Below, piece by piece: positions 21,216 through 32,899 of a stretch of 64,000 nt of DNA. Each line of letters starts with the position of its first letter. The stretch's first letter is position 1. The DNA comes from Dicyema japonicum (lineage: Eukaryota; Dicyemida; Rhombozoa; Dicyemidae). Under the pieces are notes generated by a model, which worked only from the letters and a program-made list of their open reading frames with translations, made no database searches and was not told the origin of the DNA. The DNA lies in the NCBI GenBank assembly GCA_011109175.1, contig RDEW01000006.1, positions 1,029,232 through 1,093,231 of the forward strand. The letters run 5' to 3'. Both the position numbers and the translations under genes were made by a program.

Positions 21216-22306
21216 TCAAATAATACTACAATTAATATAATCATTACCCTTTCGTTCACTTTCACTGAATTTACGATCAGGAAAACTAACATTGAAGGTT
21301 ACAAACAAATCCCCAAATGTCCCATACTTCTGGTAAATTGGCATCCCCTCCTTTGGAATCTTCAATACCAATCCATGAGGTGTTATCTTCTCTCTTCTGT
21401 CCACAAACACTTCATGGGAATCCAAATGAGTTAGTTTTGTGGAAAACCCAAGCAGAGCATCCACCAATGGAATAGTCAAATTGACCAACAAGTCATCCTC
21501 CCTTCTCACAAAGGAAGAGTGAGGGGTCTCTCTCAGAATCACAATCAGGTCCCCGGGATCAGCCTCTATGTGAGGTTCCCCTTGATTTTTAAGCACAATC
21601 GCAGTCCCGTCCTTTGATCCGTTCTCCACTTCAATCTCCACGATCTCTTCCACACGAACAAGTCTAGAGTCACAAAACAACTCACTTTTTGTTAGGACAA
21701 TCGTCACAGAACTGCATGGGGGTTATATAAATGGCATCTCCATGCCTTGTTGTCCCCATTTCTGTCCGACAATTGCATTTTCTGGTTCCCGAAGTCGTCT
21801 GGTAGACATGTTTAACTCTCAAAAACTAAAAATTAGTCAAAAGTGAACCTCAATGAAAGTACCTTCGTATATTTCCTCGAAGGACACGTGGATATCAACT
21901 TTTATGTCGTTTCCTTTGACTTCTCGCTGTTCTCTTTGGTGAAACATCCCACCAAAAAAGCTAAACATTTTAATTAAAAAAACCTAGAAAATGGATCCAT
22001 AAAATCGTTGAATCCCCCACGATTCTGCTGATGCTGTTCGACTCCGTCTTCGCCGTATTTATCATATAATTCCCTTTCATGTGGTTTTGAAAGGACAGAG
22101 TACGCCTTTCCCAACTCCTGGAACTTCTCCTGGGCGTCTGGTCTGGAATTTACGTCGGGATGGAGTTTCTTTGCCTTTTCGAGATAACTTAATTTTATTT
22201 GCTTAGCAGTTGCATTTTTAGGGACTCCAAGCACATCATAGTAGTTCCTCCCTCCCATAATATAAAAGCATAATGAAAGAAGGACGGTCAAATAAACAAA
22301 AACCAT
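21216..22306 (-). CDS. DNAJB11: ER DnaJ/HSP40 co-chaperone, DNAJB11 (ERdj3)-like
   Basis: Co-chaperone of BiP in the ER lumen. ATG 22306 opens a hydrophobic signal segment (VFVYLTVLLSLCFYI), then the J domain (YYDVLGVPKNATAKQIKLSY) with the HPD motif (KKLHPDVNS), then a Gly/Phe-rich linker. The substrate-binding part follows: EEIYEGTFIEFLRVKHVYQ, the Cys-rich insert with TRKCNCRTEMGTT and MQFCDDCPN (the CxC and CxxC pair typical of ERdj3), and a C-terminal domain with GEPHIEADPGDLIV and THLDSHEVFV. Three introns are supported at 21961-21983, 21826-21848 and 21664-21685 (23, 23 and 22 nt). The spliced frame is 1023 nt, 340 residues, open to the stop at 21216, close to the usual family length (358). 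The gene appears intact. Confidence 0.93.
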
Positions 22307-22474
22307 ATAATACTACGTGTATAATTATATTTAATTATTTAAATTTTATTTATTATAAAACAGCTATTTAATAAATATTTATTGTTATTTTAATGTTATC
22401 ATTAACTAGAAACATTATTTTTTAATTAATTATTGTAAATAAATTTCACCTCTATTCCCATTACAATATCCACC
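22307..22474. promoter_or_regulatory. Probable 5' flank of the DnaJ gene
   Basis: A ~170-bp strongly AT-rich spacer between the DnaJ start codon and a LINE-B fragment. No specific element is identifiable; it is the only unique sequence available for a promoter on that side. Confidence 0.3.
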
Positions 22475-22800
22475 CATTGAATGGAGAAATAAGAAGCAAC
22501 AGATGGGGCTTATTTGGTCACATCTCAAGAATGGACAGGAATACTCCAGCTAATCTCGCGATGGAACACCACTATGTTCCTCATCTGGGATCGACTTTCC
22601 GGGGAAGACCACGAATTACTTTATCAACCCTTCTAAATCAAGACCTATTTCGATTGGGAAAGGGTTGACGTCGGCAGATGATCTTGAGCTCCTTAGGGAC
22701 CTATCGAGGAACAGAGGGAACTGAAAGCAATGAACAACACGCATCCAGGAGAGGGTGGCACAAGCGAGATAACTTTACTAACGTTGTTTTTGGTGTGCTT
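22475..22800 (+). mobile_element. LINE-B 3' end fragment
   Basis: The frame at 22477-22668 reads RSNRWGLFGHISRMDRNTPA, then TFRGRPRITLSTLLNQDLF, matching the C-terminal region of LINE-B copy 1. It continues after a frame change as LTSADDLELLRDLSRNRG. The 3' end carries a short TTATTAATAATAAATAAA run. Confidence 0.75.
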
Positions 22801-22934
22801 ATTAATAATAAATAAATTTCACGGGCATGAAAAACATAAAACAACAACCGAAACCCGCTGACGACTTAGTCAGAGTTCTAGAGATTGACGTCTAAACTTG
22901 TTTTTTGTGCTTTCTGGCTATAAATTAATAATAA

Positions 22935-22995
22935 ATTTTATGTTAGCCGTTGGTTTCCTTCACTTGAAGGGACTGGGGTAAATAAATTTCACATC
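22935..22995 (+). repeat. Dispersed repeat with GTTAGCC...CACTTGAAGGGA block
   Basis: GTTAGCCGTTGGTTTCCTTC followed by ACTTGAAGGGACTGGGGTAA and ATAAATTTC. Related copies: 56265-56340 (plus), 49830-49880 and 61735-61800 (both inverted). Probably the 3' end of a SINE or LINE. Confidence 0.55.
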
Positions 22996-22999
22996 TGAC

Positions 23000-23590
23000 T
23001 TTCATCACTTTTTTGGATTGACCAGGACCTCTGGAGGGTTGGAGAATGTCTCAAAGACGGGGGTTATCTACGTACGAGTAGAAACGATGTGGATATTTTC
23101 GTGCACATATTTTGACATAACTATGGTATTCCGAAAATGTGTTAAAATAAAATTGTGAAATTAAATCACAATGTCTAAACAGGCAAAACAAAGTCAGTGA
23201 TCAGAAAGTGGTATATGAAATGGGGTGTCTGCATTAGGAATCGATTGGCTAATTATCTCATTGTTTTATTAAATATAAGAATCAATGTAAATTACCCCTT
23301 CTCTGTTAACTGCAATTATTTCCTTTACAAGTCAGTCTTCTCCTCCTTTCTCCACAAGTTAGTCGGAAACAGAAATGAACACCATGCCACGTTAGTGTTC
23401 AATCTCATACCCTATAATTTTCTTCAATAAATAAGTCCTCGTGCTCTCTTACGAGTAATAATAACGAGTAAATTAACTAATTAACTAATTAAGCGTATTT
23501 TGATCCAGATTGTTGGTAATCCCTCTTCTTCTCTTAGATGAAGAGTGTGCCATAACCTCCCTGTTACTCCGCATCTCCACATCAGATTCA
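23000..23590. other. No recognisable gene
   Basis: A 77-codon open frame at 23197-23430 has no recognisable domain and lies in an AT-rich context between repeats. Confidence 0.35.
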
Positions 23591-23591
23591 G

Positions 23592-25082
23592 TCAAAATAT
23601 CTCCGTTAGAGTCCAGTGGGCTGTCTCACGGCATGCCAGTTCCACAAGTTGGGAGGTAGCAGAAGCGTACTCTTCATCGTATACCTTCATCACATGCTTA
23701 TGTTCAATGAGCATACTTTCGAGCGTTCTCTTCAGCACAACCGATTGGATGTAAGTCCTCGTTGATTCTTCAATAGATAATTTATCCATATGATTCTTGA
23801 AGCATCTTGAGACAACTCCATCCCATGTCAAAACCACTGGAATAATCTTCACTTGGCATTCATAGAGCAGCGAAAGTTCATTTGCAAGCAAGTCATATTT
23901 GTGAAGTTTCTCAACTTCAACTTGCTTTAGTCGGTCTTGTGAGGTAATCCCCACTTCAATTAACGTTACTTCCTTCTTTATTTTGTCATACACGAAAATA
24001 TCAGGTTTATTGTATTGGACTTTTGTTTCTGTCAAAATCGACGAGTCAACTCTAATTTCGACATTTTGATTCGTCAATATTGACTGAACCGAATGTCCTT
24101 TCAATTTCCTGCTTCTTTTGATTCCATAAATTCGACAAAGATGAAGATGGATGCACTTTACCACTTCATTATGTCTTCGGAGATAATCACTATTTAGCAT
24201 TTTTCCACACTGAGTGGCCAATGATCAACAGTTTTCTTGCTTTTTTTACAATGGTTGCATAATGACCCCGTGTGTGCAAAAAACAAATTCCTATCTTGCA
24301 AAAGACAGTACAATGCTTCGCTCCGTGGGCCGTTATTTCCTTTGGATAACCATTCTGAGGAAGTATATAGGTCGACATTTGTTTCATCAATACATTTGAA
24401 CATAATTGAGTGTAGTGTTCTGCAATAAATTTTATTTAATAAATATTTTTTCTGAGTGTCCTTGAGGGACTTAATATCCATGCTTTCCCTGTCGGCAATT
24501 GCATATTTAGAGGCAAGAAATCCTGCGATTGTAGCCAAGTGCCATTTTTTTGTTTTTATTACTCGCAGAATCCCCGACCTTCGCAAACACACAGTCGACT
24601 GTTTTTCCAAACTTTTAAAAAACTGGAAAAGTATTAATTCGCTCTTTAATGAAATCGAGGAAAGTCCTCTTCCAAAAGTCTTCCTGTCCAAATACAGCCT
24701 CTCTTTATTTGCAGGTTTGAGGTGCAACTTGAGTGACGTAAGCAGTTGCCGTATTTGTTGGTCAATATCATCAAATTCGTATGGTTCAATATTAATTAAT
24801 CCTATATAATAGTTATATAGGGACATTGCGTATTCATTTATTGCGCGAAATAAGTTCACAGAATTTAACTTTGTTTTTGAAAGCATGGTTATTCTCTTTT
24901 AACATTTTCAAGTATGGACTCCATAACTTTGCTTTTAAGAACATTACTTCCCTCATCTTCAAAAACACCCAAATATCGATATCCACTGACTCCTTCCAGA
25001 GTCTCACAACATGATAACGATTTAACATTAGAAAGTGACTTTTCCGAATTCATCTCCAAGCCGGCAACATGAAAGAAATGTG
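23592..25082 (-). mobile_element. LINE-E copy: RT thumb, zinc knuckle and restriction-like endonuclease
   Basis: In the minus strand the sequence starts inside RT (VAGLEMNSEKSLSN, then VSGYRYLGVFEDEGSNV). It continues through a long open frame (24886-24194) to WLSKGNNGPRSEALYCLLQD and a zinc-knuckle start CNHCKKSKKTVDH. One frame change near 24205 separates it from the final frame (24221-23592), which reads ATQCGKMLNSDYLRRHNEVV. The frame ends with an endonuclease of PD-(D/E)xK type: NKPDIFVYDKIKKEVTLIEV, where D and ExV fit the nuclease core. This is the layout of R2/R4/Dong-type elements. The 5' half is missing, and SINE-1 copy c lies immediately upstream. Confidence 0.85.
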
Positions 25083-25084
25083 CT

Positions 25085-25370
25085 CTCTTATAATAATAAT
25101 AGTAATAACAACCCTTTCACGAAAGCCAAATATTTATAGCTCCGCATAGGCAGGACACACACTTTATTTAAGTAAAAAACAGTTAATTTTAACTAATCGT
25201 AGAACCAAGGAATGATCTTCACCTTTTTTTTCTCTTGTGTGTGGGTCCTTTCTAGACAATCCAGTTCTGTAGTGAGTATCCACTGATGACGGCGTCACTC
25301 GTCAAACCCTTTTGGCATCGTAGTTGCGTGGAACCTTCCACCAGGTGAACAGCAGCGAGAATCGATTATC
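25085..25370 (-). repeat. tRNA-derived SINE-1, copy c
   Basis: The most complete SINE-1 copy. In minus-strand sense it starts near TCGATTCTCGCTGCTG (the end of the B box), passes through the core and the ATTAGTTAAAATTAACTG block, and ends in a TAATAATAATA-type tail at 25085-25105. Confidence 0.75.
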
Positions 25371-25379
25371 AATATAATT

Positions 25380-26050
25380 CTAGGATCCCTTATTATTATT
25401 TAACATTGAAAAAAGTAGTTGAACCAACTAATAAAGTGATCCTGATAGTCTTCAATAAGTGCTGAGGTTTTTGCATGCTCCTCCATAGTTCCCACTGCTT
25501 TTCTATAACCACGACGATCTTCTTTCAGTAGAATTCCAAGGTCTCTTAGAAGTTAACATCTTTAGAGAATAAAAACTAAAAACAGTAGCTCTAAATGGAT
25601 ACTCTAATGGATAACATTAGAAACTCTCTATTAAAGCCCACTAAACGACTATTTCAGTTTCTTTAGAAATATCAGTGTCAACAAATTTTCTGTAACTTAT
25701 GAATTTGACTTTTTGTAACAAATTTACTGTGAAACTGACTGAAAATATTAAGAATTTGACATCAAAAATAATTTGGGTAGAACGTAGCCAAATCAATAAG
25801 AAACGTAGTCTATGCCTTGTAGAAGTTTTGATTAGACTTATTGTAGTGGTTAATAATTATTTCTCAACAAACACTCATCCATTTTATAATACATACTGAT
25901 TTCTCGGATGATTTTTTGTAAAACATCAAAGATGAGATCGATAATGGCTAGATGGATAACCTGGTTTAAGTTTGTAAAAAAGGCTTTTGGAAGGTTTCCC
26001 TCCTTATGAATTTTTGTTGTCAAGTAGAAGCCCATCAAGAGGCATAATAA
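25380..26050. other. No recognisable gene
   Basis: Two short overlapping frames on opposite strands (25699-25899 and 25850-26038) have no recognisable domain. AT-rich. Confidence 0.35.
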
Positions 26051-26054
26051 TACT

Positions 26055-26265
26055 GCACTTGAAGAAGAGCAATATTAGCTATCGCTCCATCAGACAGGAC
26101 ACACTCTTTATTTTAAGTAAAGAACAGTTATCATAACTAATCGATGAGGGAGACCAAGGAATACTCTTCATTTTTTTTGTTGGATGTGAGTACTTTGGTA
26201 GACGATCTAGTTACGCAGTAAGATGTTCACTGATGACACCGTTACTCGTCAAGCAATCATCTATG
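26055..26265 (-). repeat. tRNA-derived SINE-1, copy d (diverged)
   Basis: Shares CAGGACACACTCTTTATTTT, AAGTAAAGAACAGTTAT and the TGATGACACCGTTACTCGTC core block with copies b and c, with more substitutions. Confidence 0.65.
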
Positions 26266-26269
26266 ACTG

Positions 26270-26840
26270 CCTAAAGTAAAAATCTAGCTAAACAAAAAGA
26301 AAATTACAACTTACAGTTCTCAGTAATTAGAATTCTTATAAGTTTCTGTCCTCTTTGAAAGACCCTATACTTTTTGAGTCCTTTTGTAAAAAGAGTGGGA
26401 GCTTAGTTCATCTTATGTGAACCCCTGTCAGTAGCACGAGTCTGCAGGAGGTACGGATGAGGAACACAGGGAGAAGATTAGGTGTTTTTGAGAGTGATTG
26501 GAATCACACAATGACCTCATTTTCCCATCCTTAATTTACTGGCGATTCCTGGTCTAAATAAATAATTTGAACTCTGGATTTGTCTTTAATTTCCTCACAT
26601 CACTAGATCCATATCAGGGAACGTCCGCTTTGCCATTACCTAGCATCAGTTGTGTACCAGGGGTAAATAATTCTCAGAATTTCATCATCCATAGAAAGGG
26701 AAATATGGTATGTCCATTACTTGTGGTTTACGCACCACTAATATTAATTATCAATTAAAGTACATGTAGTTCACAAAGTTTGTTAACAGATTTATCGAAT
26801 ACTAAAGCAAATCTCATAATAATCTCAAGAACTATTAGTA
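26270..26840. other. No recognisable gene
   Basis: No domain-bearing frame. A block GAGTGATTGGAATCACACAATGA at 26490-26515 has an inverted match near 29160-29190 next to a LINE-C fragment, so part of this is probably repeat. Confidence 0.35.
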
Positions 26841-26841
26841 A

Positions 26842-27413
26842 TTAAAAAGTTAATAAGCTCAAGGGCATGGACTTTGCTCCAACATAATTTACTATAGATA
26901 AAGTATTACAGGCACCGGGGGGTGAGTCACATTGGTGGGTATTAATTTTGTTGATTATTTTCTCATTCATGAGTTTTACGGGATCCAAAATTCTTGAGGG
27001 CGCTAAAATGTTACAATAAAAAACAAACACGAGTACATTGCGTTGGGATATCGAAGACCATGTTGAGGCTCTATCTGCCAGTGGTAGACGAGAAGCTGAG
27101 TGGGGTTAATGTCATAATGATAATTGGAGTCATCAATTGAAGAAACAGACTTATTGAGATAATAATGGGCTTTGGCTGCGATCAGGTAGTCACCAGGTGA
27201 GTTTGAAGAGAGTTTGGAGAGTGTAGGTTGCGGTTTGCTAGATGGGTACCGTGATAAACGAATTGGGTCCTCTTCCTCATTGGAAGACTGTAAAGATCGA
27301 TTTTTAGAATATCTTATCGGATTCCGTTTTAGTGCTACAAATATAATCAATATAAATAGATATAGATGGATTAGTAGTACTTGGTTGGAAGGATGTCTTT
27401 GAACTTTTATCAA
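26842..27413 (-). CDS. Candidate type II membrane protein, function unknown
   Basis: ATG 27413 opens a frame with a short basic N-terminus and one strong hydrophobic segment (VLLIHLYLFILIIFVALK, residues 12-29), followed by a polar Ser/Pro/Lys-rich stem, then LVYHWQIEPQHG near the end. This is the layout of Golgi glycosyltransferases. A second frame just downstream (27030-26842) contains HQCDSPPGACNTLSIV, and the two could be joined by a small intron around 27000-27030. No glycosyltransferase motif is clear enough to name a family. It may be an incomplete gene or a pseudogene. Confidence 0.4.
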
Positions 27414-27489
27414 GAAATGACAATTTGTGGGGATTAAAGTCTGGAGTTGATAGTCTGTCGAGAGCAGATATCTGCGGTATCAACAATTA

Positions 27490-28055
27490 GTAACCTCACT
27501 AAAGGTCAGCTTTGTCCTTCCACAATTTGAATTCATTACGCCTATTTGCGTTTTAATGTATTTAAATTATACGAAGAACGCTATAATTTGATTGACTTTA
27601 TCAATGTGTAATTATAATGTTCTAATTCACATAATACCACGACCAAGGTGACTATTACCTGCTGAGGCGTAGAAGGCTTAAGGATTTCTCGGTTAACTTT
27701 GCTATCGAGACAGCTGGAGCGATAAGTAAAAAGTATTTGTCTTTCCTTAGGAAATTGAGTCTTAATATGACAGTCCCCACTATCTTCCGTATAAAGAGGA
27801 TACTTAAATTTGAAAGGTCAGAATATTAATAGTAACATGTAATAATCAATTATAAATTTACATGTAGGATAATTAACAAGCAATTGATTAGTCTCTATTA
27901 GGGCAATTTTTATGGCAGTTCCCCTTCTGGGCGGTTCCCATCTCCACGATCCAGGCCCACCGGTTTTAGAGATGACGAGAATCCAGCCGCCTAAAGAGAT
28001 GAAGGCATGCCTCGGAACTGACCTCTGCTGAAACGGCAAAAGAGCGGTTGTTGTC
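27490..28055. other. No recognisable gene
   Basis: The first part is unique AT-rich sequence. The minus-strand frame at 27818-28195 overlaps LINE-E sequence on the other strand and is probably antisense. Confidence 0.35.
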
Positions 28056-28059
28056 GACC

Positions 28060-28845
28060 TTAAGTCGTCGACAATATGGCTAAAATACGGTGACAACTCA
28101 CCTCGATCGGAGGCACTGTACACGTATATGCAAGACCGCAATATTTTTTGGGGTCGATCAACAAATACATATCCCCACTGTAAGTCAAGGAGCATGTCGG
28201 TTGATCATTTAGCCACTCGATGTGGATCCATGCTTTGCCACGACTATGTGTGGAGGCATAACGACGTAGTACGGAGTCTTCATCTTCTACTATGCAATAA
28301 GTATGGTATTCGCCACACCAGAAAGTTGCGGACTCATAAGGTGCAATCTGTAGTAGAGAACACCAGGGTACAAATTAAGGTAGACAGTGTTATCCGTACC
28401 TCAGTGCTAGTCAAGCACAATAAACCGGACATTGTGGTACACGATAAGGAGTCTGGCAAGTCCTTATCATAGAAGTTGGCATCACGTCTCAAGACCGTTT
28501 GCAGACTGTGGAGGTGGAGAAAAAAAGGAAGTATGACTTTCTTGCAAACGAGATGGGCAGATGCTTGGTTGCAAGGTCCTCGTTATTCCAATAGTAATGA
28601 CGTGGGAAGGAATTGCTACAAAGTATCACAAGGGTTATCTGAAGCAGTTGGGGGTAGATAGGAAGCTCCAGGCCTATCTACAGTCCACTGTGTTAAAGCG
28701 GACCCTAGAGAGCCTGACACTGGAGTATAGGAGGCAGAGCCCTGAGATGCCATATGGGCAGAGGGTTCAATTGGACAAGGCGCTCTCGGAGTTGTTTCAG
28801 CAACCAGAATCGAACCTACTTGAGAAGGCTGGCGAATAGGCAGGC
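28060..28845 (+). mobile_element. LINE-E copy: zinc knuckle and restriction-like endonuclease
   Basis: Plus-strand frames read WLKYGDNSPRSEALYTYMQD, then SVDHLATRCGSMLCHDYVWR and HNDVVRSLHLLLCNKYGIR. The nuclease core follows as NKPDIVVHDKESGK and, after a one-base frame change near 28470, IIEVGITSQDRLQTVEVEKK. The C-terminus is QLGVDRKLQAYLQSTVLKRT. It parallels the minus-strand copy at 23592-25082 residue by residue but is a distinct subfamily. The sequence is 5' truncated in the domain before the zinc knuckle. Confidence 0.85.
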
Positions 28846-28849
28846 GAGG

Positions 28850-29145
28850 AAGGTTGTTGATTATTAAATATATTAACTTTTTTATTGTTTGTTAAATAAA
28901 ATTAATAAGAAGTAAATAATAATTAATTTTAGTTATATATTTTTCAATTTTTATGCAATTTTAGTTAATGGTTAGAACTCTTTGCAATTATTTTTCAAAT
29001 AAAAAAATTTTTTTGAAGTTTTTATTTTAAAATTGCAATTTTCTTATTTCTCTAATTATTATTACTAAAAAGCACTTTCACAAAACCAAAAACGTTATAT
29101 TAACTAAGGTCCCGTTTATGCCACACGTTTCGAAATTTGCTTCAC
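28850..29145. other. AT-rich spacer
   Basis: Strongly AT-rich sequence after the LINE-E stop. It includes an ATTATTATTACTAAAAAGCA run near 29060 that resembles LINE/SINE tail sequence in reverse. Confidence 0.4.
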
Positions 29146-29149
29146 TAGG

Positions 29150-29510
29150 CGTCTCCATTGTCCTCTCATTGTGTGATTCCAATCACTCTTAACCCACCAC
29201 AAGGCTTTCTGAAGGCAATCATTTTTAAGCAAAAAAGGAGTCATCCGGCATAGTCGATAATATCACCCCGAAGAATGCAGTCTGTAAGGGTCTTTATTGA
29301 GTTAATGAGGGAGTTCCTCATTTCGGCGGTTTAGAAGAATTAAGATCTTTCATGTGGCTCGGACGTAGGCTGTCCAGCACTGCTGCTTCCTGGGAAAGAT
29401 GAGATAGCAGATCGTATATCATCTGTGGTGGTTATCAAATGTGAGGTATTCTTCCCAATTTCTGTCTCCCGTAGAGCCACTATAAACCTTCCTCTGAATG
29501 ATGATTGTTC
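29150..29510 (-). pseudogene. LINE-C fragment, region before RT
   Basis: Minus-strand copy of 17130-17400: AEMRNSLINSIKTLTDCILR parallels AEMGNSLINSMKTLTDRILR in the plus-strand copy, and the nucleotide match runs into CAGAAAGCCTTGTGGTGG. Stops are present. Confidence 0.7.
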
Positions 29511-29539
29511 TCATTGTTAAAGTAATTGTGAATTTATAT

Positions 29540-30500
29540 TTGCAGGGGCGTTTATGTCCATTCTAAGCACGTGTCCAAACAGTCTCTATCTTGATTCAAT
29601 AATGTCGATGCTTATTGGCATCAATTGTGTCACAGAGTATAATTTCTTATTTGAAATTTTCCTGGGCCAACCTAGGGCCAGTAAATTGTGTAATTGTCTT
29701 CGATGAAATATATCCATTTTCTTGAGCTCTAGCTCTGCAACCCTCCATATAACTGAGTTGTACATAAGCACCGGTTTTATATATGAGTTGTATAGTTTTA
29801 TTCTTAGGTTTGTTTTATTAGTTTTCGTCGACTCCATATCTTCTCCATTTTCTGATACATACATAGCAGTGGCTAGAAGTCCACATCATGTCTTCACTAT
29901 CACCAAGTAAGGATCCCAATTTCCTTTTTTCTCCAACTTTCATCAATATATTTTTAATTCCCTTGTGATTTATGTGTTCAGTCTTTTCCTGATTAACTCG
30001 CAGAGACCAATTCTTAAATTCTCCAGGGATTTATCTAAAGCAAGTCCAAGTTCGAGATCATTTTCTGACACAAAATCTATGTCATCTGCATATATAATCT
30101 CCATCGGCATGCATCCTTCACATTTTGTTCTAAGATCTCTCAATGCCGCTTCCAGGTATACGACAAATAGAACTGGAGATAGAGTCCCCTGAGGTATTCC
30201 AACTGTTTTCCCAAAAGGCTTCGATATTGTGTTCCTAATTCGTACAGTTAATTCAGTGTTAGATAATAGGAAACTGACAAGTCTTGTGTTATCCTCATCA
30301 GGAAAACTCCCAGCAACGTCCAACAATGTTTTCTGTTGACAGTGTCAAACTCACTGGACATGTCCACTCCCAAAATCCTAATATCACTCTGTATCGTTGA
30401 CACACGGCACATATCCCCCTGTTGGACCAAACAGCATCTGCGGTCGAGAGTCCCCTTCTGAATTCACTCTGTCCCGGCGACAAAAATTCCAAAAAAATCA
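29540..30500 (-). mobile_element. LINE-B-related copy with RT catalytic core
   Basis: Minus-strand frames give GQSEFRRGLSTADAVWSNRG (30492 downward), then after frame changes TVGIPQGTLSPVLFVVYLEA and an intact IIYADDIDFVSENDLEL near 30080-30130. A C-terminal frame (29864-29586) reads KLYNSYIKPVLMYNSVIWRV then WPRKISNKKLYSV. Order and wording match LINE-B copy 1, but it is clearly another subfamily. Confidence 0.8.
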
Positions 30501-30904
30501 GAAGATATCCGACTTAGAGTAATCAGAAATAGTATCTTCCTCAATATTCCCAGTAATATCACAGGTCTTAGATTTTTTATCGATCCCTTGCTCTTTCCTG
30601 GTTTATGCAGAGAATCAAAATTCGAACACCAAGTTTCAAATGGGAATGCGTCTCAAATACCTTATTGAAAATCTTTGTAATGAGGGTTGTCACTTCGTCT
30701 GGTGCATACTTGATCATTTCTCCATGTATGTTATGATTCCGATTAAGTTCTTTTAGTTAAGACTGGCAGCTATCAGAATTGAAAACCCATTTTCCATGAA
30801 GATTTGTAAAAATGCGTTCAATAGCAACTTCCTTTTTTTCTATTCTCCTTCCTCCTTGCAATCCGATATGGTTCTGCAGGGTCAGTGATCTGCTTCCAAA
30901 CTGA

Positions 30905-30975
30905 ACAACCATATTATTATTATTATTAGCACTTTCATGAGAGCCATAATATTTATATCCCCGCATGTGCAGCAA
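30905..30975 (-). repeat. SINE-1 3' end fragment
   Basis: In minus sense it reads ATAAATATTATGGCTCTCATG, then AAAGTGCTAATAATAATAAT, the SINE-1 3' end seen at 19680-19735 (copy b), with its own triplet tail. Confidence 0.65.
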
Positions 30976-30984
30976 AAAATATAA

Positions 30985-31270
30985 GAGAATTAGTTAGGTT
31001 GCTCCAAGCTCTTCTGTTCTTTGCTAGGTCCCTCAGTGAGTCCAGATCGTCACCAGATGCCAATGTTTTCTTCACGGCTTTCAGATCGTTTTGTGAAACG
31101 ACCGGGAGGGTAGTTCTCGGTCTTCCACAAAGCGTTTTACATTGGAGGAGTAGTAATCTTCCATTGCGATATCTTCAATATAATTTGTCCATAAACGGCA
31201 AAGAATATCAGGCTGATCAGGCAGCTTGCAAGACTGCGGAAGAAAGATTTTAAAATGATGATAACTTTCG
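30985..31270 (-). mobile_element. LINE-B 3' end fragment
   Basis: Minus-strand reading gives DIAMEDYYSSNVKRFVEDRE and, after a frame change, LASGDDLDSLRDLAKNRRAW, equivalent to the LINE-B C-terminus (ADDLDTLRELARSRGSW). The plus-strand frame at 30999-31253 is its shadow. Confidence 0.65.
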
Positions 31271-32899
31271 AGACAGGTCACTGGTTGTCATAATAATTTT
31301 TTTTTGTTTTGCGGTTTACATAGAGTGGCAGGAGAGGAACTGCAGGGCTCTCATTTCCAGTCTTGGGGAACTCCATGACCGACAACTTGGGACCTGGGTC
31401 AGCCGGGGACGGGCGTCCAGAATTGCCCCTCTAAAAGGGCAGGGCTTCGGCTCATATCTCCTGATCGCCTGGAAATATGAGATGAGTAGCTCGTGCAGAG
31501 GATAATCTGGCATTTTTGCTTCTCTGATGAAAATTCTTTGTTTTTGTATGAAAAGATCTTCTGTAAATATAGGGGAGAATGTTGGGCCGATAATAGATTT
31601 TGCGGTTTTGAATATTTGATGGTCGATGTTCTTGAAACAAAGACCGAGCCTCACTTGCATAGAGCAACATCGGCTGGACAAACTGTTGTAGATCATCTGA
31701 AGGCATCCAGCGTCACTTCTGAGAGCCTTGGTAACGACTTTTAATATCATCATCCTCTTCAGTGCGGCCGTTACCCGGTTATCCACATGCTTTGCGAAAG
31801 AGAGTCCCTGGTCGAGTGTCACTCCAAGTATATTTGGTGTGTAATTGATGGGAATTACTGTTTTATTGAGAGAAATGTTTGGTTTCAATGAATAGTGCCT
31901 CTTGCACGTTGTAAATAGGGTAGTATAGGATTTTGTAGGGAAACTTCAAGACGAAGTTTCTTGAGCCAAGAAGTTAAATTGTTAAGCATGTCCTGGGCCA
32001 TCGTGGTAGCAGTTTGGAACTCTTTGTTCTTTGCAGCGATAATGATATCGTCCGCGTATGATAGTAGAACAATTTTCGTAGTGCGGTTTCGGAATGTCAT
32101 TGATGTACAGATTGAAAAGGGCTGGCGATAGTGGAGATCCTTGAGGGACCCCATTTGGTAGGAGACGGGATTTTGACTTTATGTTATTGCAAATCACTTG
32201 TCCACGTCTCCCATTAAGAAGTTGGCATTCCATAGTTTTATGTTTGGGTGGATGCATGTATCGTAAATTTTCTCAGTAAGGAGTTTTCTTGAGACTGTGT
32301 CGAAAGCCTTTGTTATATCAACAGAGACCAAGACTGTCCGTTGGTGTGGTTTAGTGGAATTGAATCCCTCTGCAATGAACTGGCACAGGGACGTTAGGTA
32401 TGTTGCTGTGGAGTGTTTAGCCCGGAATCCATGTTGGAAAGGAGAGAGCTGGATGTAGTCTTTGATATTTTCAAAAACTAATCTTTCGAGTATTCGGGAA
32501 AGTGAACATAGGATCGAGATTGGTCTGTAGAAGAGGGGTCATTTTCGGATTTTTCTAAGATTGGTTTGATCTTTTCCAGACATCCTAATAATGTTCATAT
32601 TTATTGATATTGTGAATATGTAAGAATTAAATCTAGAGCAAGTGGTCCTAGATGCTTTAGTTCCGTTGTAGAAATATGGTCTGGACCTCGGGCTTTGGAG
32701 TTTCGGGCCTTTGATATTGCCCACTGGACGTCTTTCGCCGTAAATATGGTCCACACGTATGATCCTTTCGGTTTTATTCTGTTTAAGAGTAATTGGTGTT
32801 CTTTTGAGTAGTTTTTATTTGCTATGGAAGCATTGTATTTCATTAAGGTGCTTGAACTAACAGAAGTAACGTGGCGTCATACGGTTCACCTGGTGTTGT

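Noticed and set aside
24456-24809. 117-codon plus-strand frame
   Set aside because: Antisense of the LINE-E frame 24886-24194, which joins RT to the zinc knuckle in the usual order.
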